In this document: piece after piece, positions 36,067 through 44,126 of the stretch
How the letters are laid out: each line of letters opens with the position of its first letter
Position numbering within the stretch: the first letter of the stretch is position 1
Origin: Komarekiella delphini-convector SJRDD-AB1
GTDB taxonomy: Bacteria > Cyanobacteriota > Cyanobacteriia > Cyanobacteriales > Nostocaceae
Direction: 5' to 3'
Assembly (NCBI RefSeq): GCF_014831675.1
Contig: NZ_VJXY01000012.1
Coordinates: forward strand, 1 to 64,000
DNA length: 64,000 nt
The notes under the pieces: model-generated
What the model was told of the DNA's origin: nothing
The model's database searches: none
What the model saw: the letters and a program-made list of their open reading frames with translations, nothing else
Translations under genes and position numbers: made by a program

Positions 36067-38463
36067 ATGGGCAAGTTAGTTGTAATTAATTTAATAGACG
36101 GAAATTTTGAGAGCGGTTTTGCTGTATCCTTGCAGATTTGGACGGAAGGCGATCGCCAGTGGATTGCTGCTGCAAAAGGAAAACTGCCTTCAGCTCCAGA
36201 GTTGCATGAACACTACACCCATTGGCAGTTACGATATCGTAACCATGTCTCAGGCAGATATTCTACTCGAATGGGCGTCACGGGAGGTACTGACGCTTCT
36301 ATCATTGATGAAATCAAAAGAGCTAGCAAACAGTTAAAGTCCAGCCTTAATGATTGGTTAAAAGCAAACTCTAATTTTAGTCCTATCCGTGAGAAACTTT
36401 TCCAAAGCCTGAAGGACGACTCTGAGGAAATTCGGGTGATATTTGAGACTGAAAATCCAGAATTGCAGCGTTTACCTTGGCATCTCTGGGATGATTTTTT
36501 TAAGCATTATCATCGGGCTGAGGTTGCTTTGTCTTTACCAGTGAAAAAAGGACAAATAGCGACTACCAAAGGTCAAGTCAAAATTTTAGCAGTTTTCGGC
36601 AGAGACACCAGAATTAATACCAAAACAGACTGGGAGATGTTGGTAAAACAGTTAGCCGAAAACTCCAACGCCTGCTTAATCCATTTGGATAAACCGAGCT
36701 TAGAGTACTTATGTGACCAGATTGATGAGCATAAACCACAAATACTTTTCTTTGCAGGTCACACCCGTACCGAAGAAGACGCAGAGAGTGGTTTTATTGA
36801 CCTTAATGACGAGGATACTATAACAATTGATGATTTAGAACCTGATCTGAGAAAAGCTGTTAAACGCGGTTTGCAGTTAGCAATTTTTAACTCCTGTGAT
36901 GGGTTGGGAATAGCACGGCAATTAGCTCAGTTACACGTCCCAAATATCATAGTGATGCGAGAGCCTGTGCCGGATGAAGTAGCACAGAAGTTTTTGCAGC
37001 GTTTTCTTGAAGCATTTGCTTCAGGAAAGCCTTTACATCTTGCGGTGCGGAGAGCAAGAGAAAAAATAAATCGTTTAGAGAATAAATTTCCTGGTGCTAC
37101 TTGGTTGCCAATGACTTTCCAAAATCCGGCAGAAGTACCACTGACTTGGCGATCGCTCGGTGGCATCGAAATCAAAAAGCAATCTCATCAGATTAATGTA
37201 GCAGGTTTAGAGTCAGAAACAGAGAATACAAGTCAGATAGCTTGGTTGCAAACTGTATTTCCCGGTTCTTCGCCACCAACATCACCGCCAAAGGCACAAG
37301 CTGTCGTAATTACTTGTAGCAAAAGACATGAAAATCGCTCTAGTAATCGTTTTTGCATCTACTGTGGTGAGGCTTTAACTCAACCACCGATAGTACAAAA
37401 CTTTTCGCCTACTTGTAGCAGAGGTCATAAGAATCCTCTTGATAATACCTTTTGTTCACACTGTGGTGAATTTTTGAAACGGGCATCTACTTTAATTGAG
37501 CATAATACTCAGATACCACCAGCAACAGTAGAGTCAAAAGCAATACCAACAACGATTGGTAATTCTATTAATTCGGGGGTTTCTAATACAGGAAAGTCTG
37601 CGGTAATAGGGAGTATCTTGAGAGGACGCTACAAAATTACTAAAGTCCTTGGTGCTGGTGGATTTGGAAATACTTTTATTGCAGAAGATATGGATTTACC
37701 CGGCAACCCTCCCTGTGTCGTTAAGCAACTTAGACCTGCACAGACAGAGCCAAAAGTTTTGCAGATAGCAAGAAGATTGTTTGAATCTGAGGCAGAAGTT
37801 CAGTACAGGCTAGGAAACCACGACCAGATACCTGGCATCTTTGCTCACTTTGAGGAAAATCAGGAGTTCTATTTAGTTCAAGAATTTATTGATGGTCATA
37901 GCCTGGATCAAGAACTCACTCCTGGAAAGCCGTTACCTGAAATTCAGGTGATTGCTATTTTATACGACATTTTAAAAGTGCTAGAGTTTGTCCACCAGCA
38001 CAATGTAATCCACCGCGATATTAAGCCCTCAAATTTTATCAGAGGTAAACAAGACCAAAAATTAGTTTTGATTGACTTTGGCGCTGTGAAGCAAATTGAA
38101 CAGACAACTACTGGTGAATCACTTAGTACAGTTGTTATTGGTACTCGTGGTTACATGCCGAGTGAACAAGTCCGAGGTAAGCCAAGATTTAGCAGCGATA
38201 TATATGCTGCGGGGATAATTGGTATCCAAGCGCTAACAGGCTTTTATCCCACTCAATTGAAAGAAGACCCATACACTGGAGAAATTCTCTGGCAACACCA
38301 AGCCGAAGTTAGTGATGAGGTAGCAGCTATTTTAGACAAGATGGTACGCTACGACTTCAGGGAAAGATATCAGTCGGCTGCGGAAGTTTTACAAGCTTTA
38401 GAGGAATATGTACAGAATTGTGATAGCAAATTCTACCTCTGCTTAATCAACAATTATGTCTGA
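36067..38463 (+). CDS. CHAT protease - double zinc ribbon - Ser/Thr kinase fusion
   Basis: One 798-residue polypeptide joins three modules. Residues about 120-365 are a CHAT (caspase-like, separase-related) domain with catalytic His232 in FFAGHT and Cys277 in FNSCDGLG. Two zinc ribbons follow, C417-x3-H-x8-C430-x2-C433 and C450-x3-H-x8-C463-x2-C466. Residues 521-780 are a Hanks kinase with LGAGGFGNTF, Lys553, HRDIKPSN (HRD 649-651), DFG 670-672 and SEQVRG. All catalytic residues look intact. The start has a GGGG ribosome-binding site. It sits 20 bp after a DUF1822-type gene, so the two form an operon. A signalling protease whose own kinase or zinc ribbons control it is inference. Confidence 0.9.
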   Translation: MGKLVVINLIDGNFESGFAVSLQIWTEGDRQWIAAAKGKLPSAPELHEHYTHWQLRYRNHVSGRYSTRMGVTGGTDASIIDEIKRASKQLKSSLNDWLKANSNFSPIREKLFQSLKDDSEEIRVIFETENPELQRLPWHLWDDFFKHYHRAEVALSLPVKKGQIATTKGQVKILAVFGRDTRINTKTDWEMLVKQLAENSNACLIHLDKPSLEYLCDQIDEHKPQILFFAGHTRTEEDAESGFIDLNDEDTITIDDLEPDLRKAVKRGLQLAIFNSCDGLGIARQLAQLHVPNIIVMREPVPDEVAQKFLQRFLEAFASGKPLHLAVRRAREKINRLENKFPGATWLPMTFQNPAEVPLTWRSLGGIEIKKQSHQINVAGLESETENTSQIAWLQTVFPGSSPPTSPPKAQAVVITCSKRHENRSSNRFCIYCGEALTQPPIVQNFSPTCSRGHKNPLDNTFCSHCGEFLKRASTLIEHNTQIPPATVESKAIPTTIGNSINSGVSNTGKSAVIGSILRGRYKITKVLGAGGFGNTFIAEDMDLPGNPPCVVKQLRPAQTEPKVLQIARRLFESEAEVQYRLGNHDQIPGIFAHFEENQEFYLVQEFIDGHSLDQELTPGKPLPEIQVIAILYDILKVLEFVHQHNVIHRDIKPSNFIRGKQDQKLVLIDFGAVKQIEQTTTGESLSTVVIGTRGYMPSEQVRGKPRFSSDIYAAGIIGIQALTGFYPTQLKEDPYTGEILWQHQAEVSDEVAAILDKMVRYDFRERYQSAAEVLQALEEYVQNCDSKFYLCLINNYV

Positions 38464-38635
38464 ATTGAAATCACTGTTTAAAGGTTTTAAATTCTAGATG
38501 AACTAATAAACTTTTAACTTGCTACTGTCATGTTAGCCAGGATATCTGATCCAGCACAATTCGCTAGTTATTACTCCTGTAAAGTTCTATTTAAACAATT
38601 GAATACTGGTTTTAGTAAACTGCTAACTATCAAAA

Positions 38636-40252
38636 TTATCCATCATAACATTCCAGTAATTCTTGATAATATTGCTCTGGCATACTGGGTAAATACGTCA
38701 TCATTTGCAAGCATTGGTTACTCAAGTTGAAACTTTGGGTAATGTTAATTTTGCTGAGAAAATTTAGATCGTGGGAAATGACCCAAAGCGCTCCTTGAAA
38801 CTCATTAATACCTGCAACCACTTGTTCAACGGTTTCAATATCGAGGTTATTAGTTGGCTCATCGAGAATTAACAAATCAATTTCAGAGATGCTGATGATC
38901 GCGATCGCTAATCTTACCAACTCACCTCCACTCAGGACGGACGCTGTTTTGTGAACGTCATCATATTTAAATAGAAAGTGTCCCAATTGTTGACGCAACG
39001 ACTGATAGCTGAGATTTGGATTGGCAGTTTGCATATTTTCTAAAATCGTCTGCTCTCGATTCACCAGTTCATAAGTTTGATCGAGATACACTGCTTTCAT
39101 CGCTGGTGCAAGCAAAACCTCACCCGATTCCAACATTGCTGCTTGCTTATTTATCCTTAAAATTGCTTTTGCCAGACTCGATTTACCTGAACCATTAGCG
39201 CCTACAAAAGCAATGCGATCGCTAGAGGAGATATGTAACTGAATGTTTTGAATTAGCAGGCGTTCTGACACCCAAAGATTTGCACCCTGAATATCAATCA
39301 AATTTCTGCGTTTTTGACTTTTTTGCTCTAACTGAATACTCGTTGTCTTTGTTGTTTTCACTTTCGTTTCTATAACCTTTTGAGTAGCCTTTGCTACCAA
39401 TGCTTCATGTTTCTTTTTTGCAGTTCCAGCTGAAGCCTCAGCTTTTGTTTTAATCAGTCCTGCGGCCGTTCTGTCTACACTGCCATGAAGAACCTGGGAG
39501 CGGCCGTTGCGACTAGATTGCGCTGCACGTTGCTGTTCTTGCATTGCTGTAGCTTGTGTACGCTTAAGTTCCTTTCTGGCGACTTCGTGCGATCGCAATG
39601 CTACTTCTAACTCTATTTTTTTCTGTTCTCGATACCAAGAAAAATTGCCGCCGTACACCTTCACACCTTCGGGTGTAAGTTCCCAAGTAACTTCTGTCAC
39701 TTGATCTAAGAAAAAAGGCTTGTGTGAGACAATCACAAATGCACCAGTGAAATTCAAAAGAAACTGTCTTAAGCTTTCTAATGCTTGCAAATCCATGTGA
39801 TTTGTTGGCTCATCGAGTAACAGCAAGTTGGGCTGTTGAGCTAAACCAATTGCTAAAAATAATTTCGTGATTTCTCCACCACTCAAGTTATTAACTGGTA
39901 CAGATAAATCAAGCTTTGTGTGAAATTGTACTTGTAAAGTCTCCTCAATTTTCCACCATTCATCAGAGATGGAAATCAAAAAATTAAGTACTGTATCTGC
40001 TGTAATCTCTTGCTTAATAGTGCTGATCTGTGGCAAATAATAGACAATCCCATTACGCCAAACAGAACCCGCACTGGGACTAATTTGTCCTGCAAGTATC
40101 TTCAACAAAGTTGATTTTCCTACGCCGTTATTACCGATTATGGCGATGCGATCACCTGTCTCAACACTCACCTGAACTTTCTCAAATACAGTCCTAGTTG
40201 CACTGAGTTCATAAGCTAAATTCTCAGCTATTAATATTGACTTTTTCTGCAT
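38636..40252 (-). CDS. ABC-F ATPase (Msr/Lsa/Vga-like)
   Basis: ABC-F proteins carry two ATP-binding cassettes, no membrane domain, and act on the ribosome. Cassette one has [27 protein letters not shown] and [12 protein letters not shown]; cassette two has [27 protein letters not shown] and [13 protein letters not shown] long basic linker (residues about 220-320 from this start) joins them, as in antibiotic-resistance ABC-F types, which protect ribosomes. ATG 40252 gives [14 protein letters not shown]; a TTG at 40294 would add 14 residues of poor quality. Length (538 residues) is normal. Substrate is unknown; it may equally be a housekeeping translation factor. Confidence 0.88.
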   Translation of the reverse strand: MQKKSILIAENLAYELSATRTVFEKVQVSVETGDRIAIIGNNGVGKSTLLKILAGQISPSAGSVWRNGIVYYLPQISTIKQEITADTVLNFLISISDEWWKIEETLQVQFHTKLDLSVPVNNLSGGEITKLFLAIGLAQQPNLLLLDEPTNHMDLQALESLRQFLLNFTGAFVIVSHKPFFLDQVTEVTWELTPEGVKVYGGNFSWYREQKKIELEVALRSHEVARKELKRTQATAMQEQQRAAQSSRNGRSQVLHGSVDRTAAGLIKTKAEASAGTAKKKHEALVAKATQKVIETKVKTTKTTSIQLEQKSQKRRNLIDIQGANLWVSERLLIQNIQLHISSSDRIAFVGANGSGKSSLAKAILRINKQAAMLESGEVLLAPAMKAVYLDQTYELVNREQTILENMQTANPNLSYQSLRQQLGHFLFKYDDVHKTASVLSGGELVRLAIAIISISEIDLLILDEPTNNLDIETVEQVVAGINEFQGALWVISHDLNFLSKINITQSFNLSNQCLQMMTYLPSMPEQYYQELLECYDG

Positions 40253-40577
40253 TCTTTTCAAACCTCTATTCGCATTCCACCCGTTTATTAACAATGACTA
40301 CGGGTAGATTAGGTGCAAAACAAATGTTTGGTACTACTTCATTTCAGCTATCTCACTGGAGATGTCGAGAGGTTTGATATTGATTACAGTGTAGCACGAA
40401 GGAATTTCGGAAGGGTAGCGATCGCCTTTTCTATTTCCCTACTACCCGTTTTTCATTATAAACACTTAAATAATTATTGTTAAAAATATTGATTATATAA
40501 AATTGCTACTGCTATTTTAAGCATATTTGCGTATTACACAGCAAACTTGACTTACCTTACTTGTTGCCCTTGAACTT
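40253..40577. other. Divergent promoter region
   Basis: About 325 bp lie between the ABC-F gene and the kinase gene, AT-rich toward the kinase start and with an AGCGATCGCC HIP1-type site near 40417. I see no gene or clear terminator. Confidence 0.4.
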
Positions 40578-42353
40578 ATGAATAGCTATTCATATCCAGA
40601 TTTCAGTGAAAACGGTTATCAAGTTTTGCGAGAATTGGGACGTAATCGGGAAGGAGGAAGGATTACTTGGCTAGCATCAAAAGTTGATACAGGGGAACAG
40701 GTGGTAGTGAAGCAGTTTTGCTTTGCTCAAGCTGGTTCCAGTTGGTCTGGGTTCAGAGCTTGCGAACAAGAAATTCAATTTTTAAAGAAACTTAATCATC
40801 CTGGTATTCCCCACTATCTGAGTTCTTTTGAGCGACCTGATGGCTTTTGTCTAGTTCAAGAATATATCAATGCCCCATCTTTAGCAGAAACCCGCAGCTT
40901 TGCACCAGAGGAAATTAAACAAATTGCAGTTAAAGCTTTAGAAATTCTTGTATATCTGCAAAATTGTATTCCGCCGATAATTCATCGAGATATTAAACCG
41001 GAAAATATTTTGGTAGATGAGCAACTCAACGTCTATATAATTGACTTTGGTTTTGCTCGTGTTGGCAGCCAGGAAGTTGCAGCGAGTAGTGTATTTAGAG
41101 GTACTCCTGGCTTTATCCCACCTGAGCAAATGTTTAAACCAACAGACGCTACAGACTTGTATAGTTTGGGTGTAACCTTGATTTGCTTACTGACAGGAAT
41201 CAAATCAACAAAAATAGATCAATTGCAAGATCAAGATGATCCATATTTAATCAAGTTTCACCATCTTCTACCTCGGTTGAGTCTACGGTTTCTAGGTTGG
41301 TTGGAAAAGATGATACAACCGCTACAGAAAAACCGTTTCGCTAATGCACAATCAGCTTTAGAAGCATTCAAGCCACTTGATGTTATTCGTGTAGCGGGAG
41401 TTGATTTTAGTGAAACAGTGCTGGAGTTTAAAGCGAAGCGATTAGGGGAAAAGCTAACGCAAAGCATTACTATTGAGAACCCTATAGCAGATACTTTACT
41501 ACAAGGTAGATGGGAAATTGCACCTCATCCTAATGATCCACCGCATACCCCAGATGATCATGCTTGGATTTCGGTGACACCTGCTGAGTTTAGTGGGAAT
41601 CATGCTTGGTGTCAGGTTGAGGTGGATACGAGTAAATTGATGGCGGATAAGCAGTATAAACGTCAACTGATACTGCACAGTAATGCATATCCAGAGACTC
41701 ACACTTTAACGGTGAAAGTGCAGACGGCTGCTTTACCGATTGAAAAGCGAAAGATAGCCTCTGGTGATTTAATTCGGCTGTTTTTAATGACTGTGGTGGT
41801 AGCTATGGCTACGACTTGGTTTATTACTTATGCTGCAAGTGCGGTTGGGAGTTTCTTGTTAGAAATTAGTGGATATGAGAAGATTCTGTTTGTGGGTCTT
41901 TTCTCATATATATTTTGGGTTGGTTATTCCAAACTAGAGCTAGGAGTAGCCCAGGCTGTGTATTTGGCTGTGGGTTCGGTTGTGGGTATGGTTGTGGGTA
42001 GGGCTGTGGGTACGGTTGTGGGTGGGACTGTGGTTGGGACTGTGGTTGGGACTGTGGGTGTGACTGTGGGTGCGGTTGTGGGTGTGTACGTGGGTCAGTT
42101 TGTGGGTGATGCTAGATATTGGGTTATATATTTGGCTGAAGACTCATTTGCAACTGTACTAATACTACTAACATTAGGATTTGGAGCTAGTGTAGGAACT
42201 GGGATAATAGCGGGCTTTCTAAATCCATTTATTTTGTTAGCACTAACCGGAACCAGTTTACCGACACTTTTCATGCTGCTTTATTCACCCCTAAAAAGAC
42301 GTAGGTTAATTACTAAATATCGCCAGTCTGAAGAATCTTTAATTAAACCGTAA
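40578..42353 (+). CDS. Membrane-anchored Ser/Thr protein kinase with Gly/Val repeat
   Basis: Residues 13-265 form a Hanks kinase: LGRNREGGRITWLA, Lys45 in VVVKQF, HRDIKPENIL (HRD 136-138), DFG 156-158 and GTPGFIPPEQ. Residues about 268-385 resemble an Ig-like immunoglobulin/ASH-type fold (VAGVDFSETVLEFKAKRLGEKL, WISVTPAEF, QVEVDTSKL). The rest is membrane: hydrophobic helices at about 400-450, and residues 464-507 are almost pure Val-Gly steps (VVGMVVGRAVGTVVGG). These are encoded by GTGGGT-rich DNA repeats (41967-42108) and followed by further helices. Kinase residues are intact. The Gly-Val region could be a packed transmembrane bundle or glycine zipper, which is inference. Confidence 0.9.
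   Translation: MNSYSYPDFSENGYQVLRELGRNREGGRITWLASKVDTGEQVVVKQFCFAQAGSSWSGFRACEQEIQFLKKLNHPGIPHYLSSFERPDGFCLVQEYINAPSLAETRSFAPEEIKQIAVKALEILVYLQNCIPPIIHRDIKPENILVDEQLNVYIIDFGFARVGSQEVAASSVFRGTPGFIPPEQMFKPTDATDLYSLGVTLICLLTGIKSTKIDQLQDQDDPYLIKFHHLLPRLSLRFLGWLEKMIQPLQKNRFANAQSALEAFKPLDVIRVAGVDFSETVLEFKAKRLGEKLTQSITIENPIADTLLQGRWEIAPHPNDPPHTPDDHAWISVTPAEFSGNHAWCQVEVDTSKLMADKQYKRQLILHSNAYPETHTLTVKVQTAALPIEKRKIASGDLIRLFLMTVVVAMATTWFITYAASAVGSFLLEISGYEKILFVGLFSYIFWVGYSKLELGVAQAVYLAVGSVVGMVVGRAVGTVVGGTVVGTVVGTVGVTVGAVVGVYVGQFVGDARYWVIYLAEDSFATVLILLTLGFGASVGTGIIAGFLNPFILLALTGTSLPTLFMLLYSPLKRRRLITKYRQSEESLIKP
41967..42108 (+). repeat. GTGGGT-rich degenerate tandem repeat in kinase gene
   Basis: Repeats of about 12 bp (GCTGTGGGTACG, GTTGTGGGTGGG, ACTGTGGTTGGG and variants) run in frame and encode the Val-Gly membrane segment. 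The unit GGGACTGTGGTT occurs twice in tandem, indicating recent expansion. Confidence 0.8.
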
Positions 42354-42359
42354 TCAAAC

Positions 42360-42392
42360 AGATCCCCGACTTCTTAAAGAAGTCGGGGATCT
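42360..42392. repeat. Hairpin repeat / terminator (copy 1)
   Basis: AGATCCCCGACTTCTT and AAGAAGTCGGGGATCT form a perfect 16-bp stem, just after the kinase stop codon. A near-identical copy lies at 61919-61951. It is a mobile-looking hairpin that probably also terminates transcripts. Confidence 0.85.
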
Positions 42393-42552
42393 AGTCTTGT
42401 TTGTGAGGAAGATAAGATTGCGCTCTCTTTTTTTTGCCTAACTTAAGATTGCGAAGCCTTTTTTGCAAAGCGTTAATGTAGTGCGGTAAGCGATAGCTAT
42501 GCCGTCAAGCTTATTGCTTGAACAAAAAGATTACTATATATAATAACTAACT

Positions 42553-42909
42553 ATGAATATAGGTCAATCTATGTCTACCAATCATATCGCAGAGTATTTC
42601 AACTTTCTCTCTTCTGAAGATATTAGACTGAAAAACTCAAGAATTGGTATTGAAACAATTCTTTATGAATACATTGATTGTGGACGTTCTCCAGAAGAAA
42701 TTGCCCAAATTTATCAAACAATATCTTTAGAGCAAGTATATGCAACAATTCTTTATTATCTGCAAAATAAAGAAACTGTCAGTGCTTACATCAAAAACTG
42801 GATAGAACACGGTCATAGAATGCGAGAACAACAGAGACTCAATCCCCCACCAGTGTCGGAGAAACTGCGCCAACTCCGAATTGAAAGACAAGCTAAACAG
42901 CAAGCATGA
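42553..42909 (+). CDS. DUF433 protein, probable antitoxin
   Basis: The 118-residue protein has the DUF433 helix-turn-helix pattern: SRIGIETILYEYIDCGRSPEEIA, AQIYQTISLEQVYATILYYL. DUF433 proteins pair with PIN-like toxins. Its stop codon overlaps the ATG of the next gene by four bases, the usual coupling of toxin-antitoxin modules, and the basic C-terminal tail (QLRIERQAKQQA) fits toxin binding. ATG 42553 is used; MSTNH at 42571 is an alternative. Antitoxin role follows from this arrangement and the family. Confidence 0.85.
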   Translation: MNIGQSMSTNHIAEYFNFLSSEDIRLKNSRIGIETILYEYIDCGRSPEEIAQIYQTISLEQVYATILYYLQNKETVSAYIKNWIEHGHRMREQQRLNPPPVSEKLRQLRIERQAKQQA

Positions 42910-43268
42910 CACTGCAATATCTGATTGATGAAAATGTCAATCCTATATATCTAAATCAAATTAGACTACGAGAACCTAAGATTGCGATCAAAGTGTTAGG
43001 AGAATCAGGAACTCTACCAAAAAGTACACTTGATCCAGAAATCCTCTATTGGTGTGAGGATAATAATTTTATATTAGTGACAAATAACCGAACTTCTATG
43101 CCAGTACATTTAGCTGACCATATTGCTGTTAATCGTCACATACCAGGAATTTTAATTGTCAATCCAAATTTAAGTATTGGTGAAAATATAGAAGAACTCA
43201 TAATAGTTGCTTTGGCATCAGAAGACGATGAATATCAAGACAGAATAGTTTATTTACCCTTACCTTAA
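42906..43268 (+). CDS. DUF5615 PIN-like protein, probable toxin
   Basis: The 120-residue product starts TLQYLIDENVNPIYLNQ; the Asp-Glu-Asn near residue 8 is the metal-binding motif of the Mut7-C/DUF5615 PIN-like nuclease family. DPEILYWCEDNNFILVTNN has the second acidic cluster and TNN segment. Family members are RNases in VapBC-like pairs. Here some C-terminal acidic positions are unusual (EDDEYQDRIVYLPL), but the core motifs are intact. Translation is coupled to the DUF433 gene by a four-base overlap. Confidence 0.85.
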   Translation: MTLQYLIDENVNPIYLNQIRLREPKIAIKVLGESGTLPKSTLDPEILYWCEDNNFILVTNNRTSMPVHLADHIAVNRHIPGILIVNPNLSIGENIEELIIVALASEDDEYQDRIVYLPLP

Positions 43269-43361
43269 AAATAGGCGATTACCTACGGTACGACGCTACG
43301 CGATCGCCTACTACAACACTGCTAAAATAAATCCATAACTACTTGATGCCATATTCATCCT

Positions 43362-44084
43362 ATGACCATTGCTCAAGAATTAGATGATCAACAAGGCATC
43401 TGCCAAGATGTTATATTTCCCCCTGGTGATTTATATAGTGATGAGCCTCCCTTGGAAAGCGAACTACATCTACGACAAATAATCTTACTGTTAACATGCT
43501 TGGAATGGGTGTGGCGAGATAGAAATGATTTCTACGTGGCTGGAAACTTGACTATCTATTACAGCCCACACCAACGCAAATCAGAATACTTCCGAGGGCC
43601 AGATTTTTTTGTAGTGTTGGGAACTGAACGCAAAACCCGTAAAAGTTGGGTAGTCTGGGAAGAAGATGGCAAATATCCTCATGTAATTGTAGAAATTCTC
43701 TCTCAATCAACAGCAAATACAGACAAAGGTTTAAAAAAAGAAATTTATCAAGATACCTTCCGTACACCGGATTATTTTTACTTCGAGCCTTTCACGCTAG
43801 AATTTGTAGGATTTCATTTAGTAGATGGGGAATATCAACCTCTGCAAGCTTCGGAACAAGGGCATTTGTGGAGTCATCAGCTAGGGTTATATTTGGGAAT
43901 TCATGAAGGTCTATTACGGTTTTTTACACAAGATGGGCAACTAGTACCAACACCTGAAGAAATGGCAGAACAGGCAGAACAAAGAGTAGAACAGGCAGAA
44001 CAAAGAGTAGAACAGGCAGAACAAAGAGTAGAACGTTTGGCAACAAAGCTGCGCGAGTTAAATATAGACCCAGATACAATTTAA
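43362..44084 (+). CDS. Uma2-family (DUF820) nuclease-like protein with repeat coiled coil
   Basis: The 240 residues contain a complete Uma2 core: RGPDFFVVLG (Asp of the PD-(D/E)xK site), WVVWEEDGKYPHVIVEILSQST (Glu), TPDYFYFEP and FHLVDGEYQPL, with the usual terminal signal for a charged coiled coil. The C-terminus carries three exact heptad blocks of EQAEQRV encoded by a 21-bp tandem repeat (43971-44033). The family is a cyanobacterial expansion of restriction-endonuclease fold proteins; role is unproven. ATG 43362 is the first in frame. It appears intact, in contrast to the frameshifted relative at 2364-3009. Confidence 0.88.
   Translation: MTIAQELDDQQGICQDVIFPPGDLYSDEPPLESELHLRQIILLLTCLEWVWRDRNDFYVAGNLTIYYSPHQRKSEYFRGPDFFVVLGTERKTRKSWVVWEEDGKYPHVIVEILSQSTANTDKGLKKEIYQDTFRTPDYFYFEPFTLEFVGFHLVDGEYQPLQASEQGHLWSHQLGLYLGIHEGLLRFFTQDGQLVPTPEEMAEQAEQRVEQAEQRVEQAEQRVERLATKLRELNIDPDTI
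43971..44033 (+). repeat. Three copies of a 21-bp tandem repeat
   Basis: CAGGCAGAACAAAGAGTAGAA is repeated three times without change (63 bp), encoding QAEQRVE heptads in the Uma2 gene C-terminus. Exact identity suggests recent or ongoing slippage. Confidence 0.9.
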
Positions 44085-44126
44085 ACTATTGCGATGTGTA
44101 ATGTGCCCTAGATGAGAAGAAGCAAT

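Noticed and set aside
38464-38730. Short plus-strand frame after the CHAT-kinase gene
   Set aside because: It is largely antisense to the ABC-F 3' end, has no ribosome-binding site, and has no homology that I recognise.
43971-44033. Candidate CRISPR array
   Set aside because: The three 21-bp units are contiguous with no spacers and encode heptads; it is a coding tandem repeat. No CRISPR array was seen anywhere.
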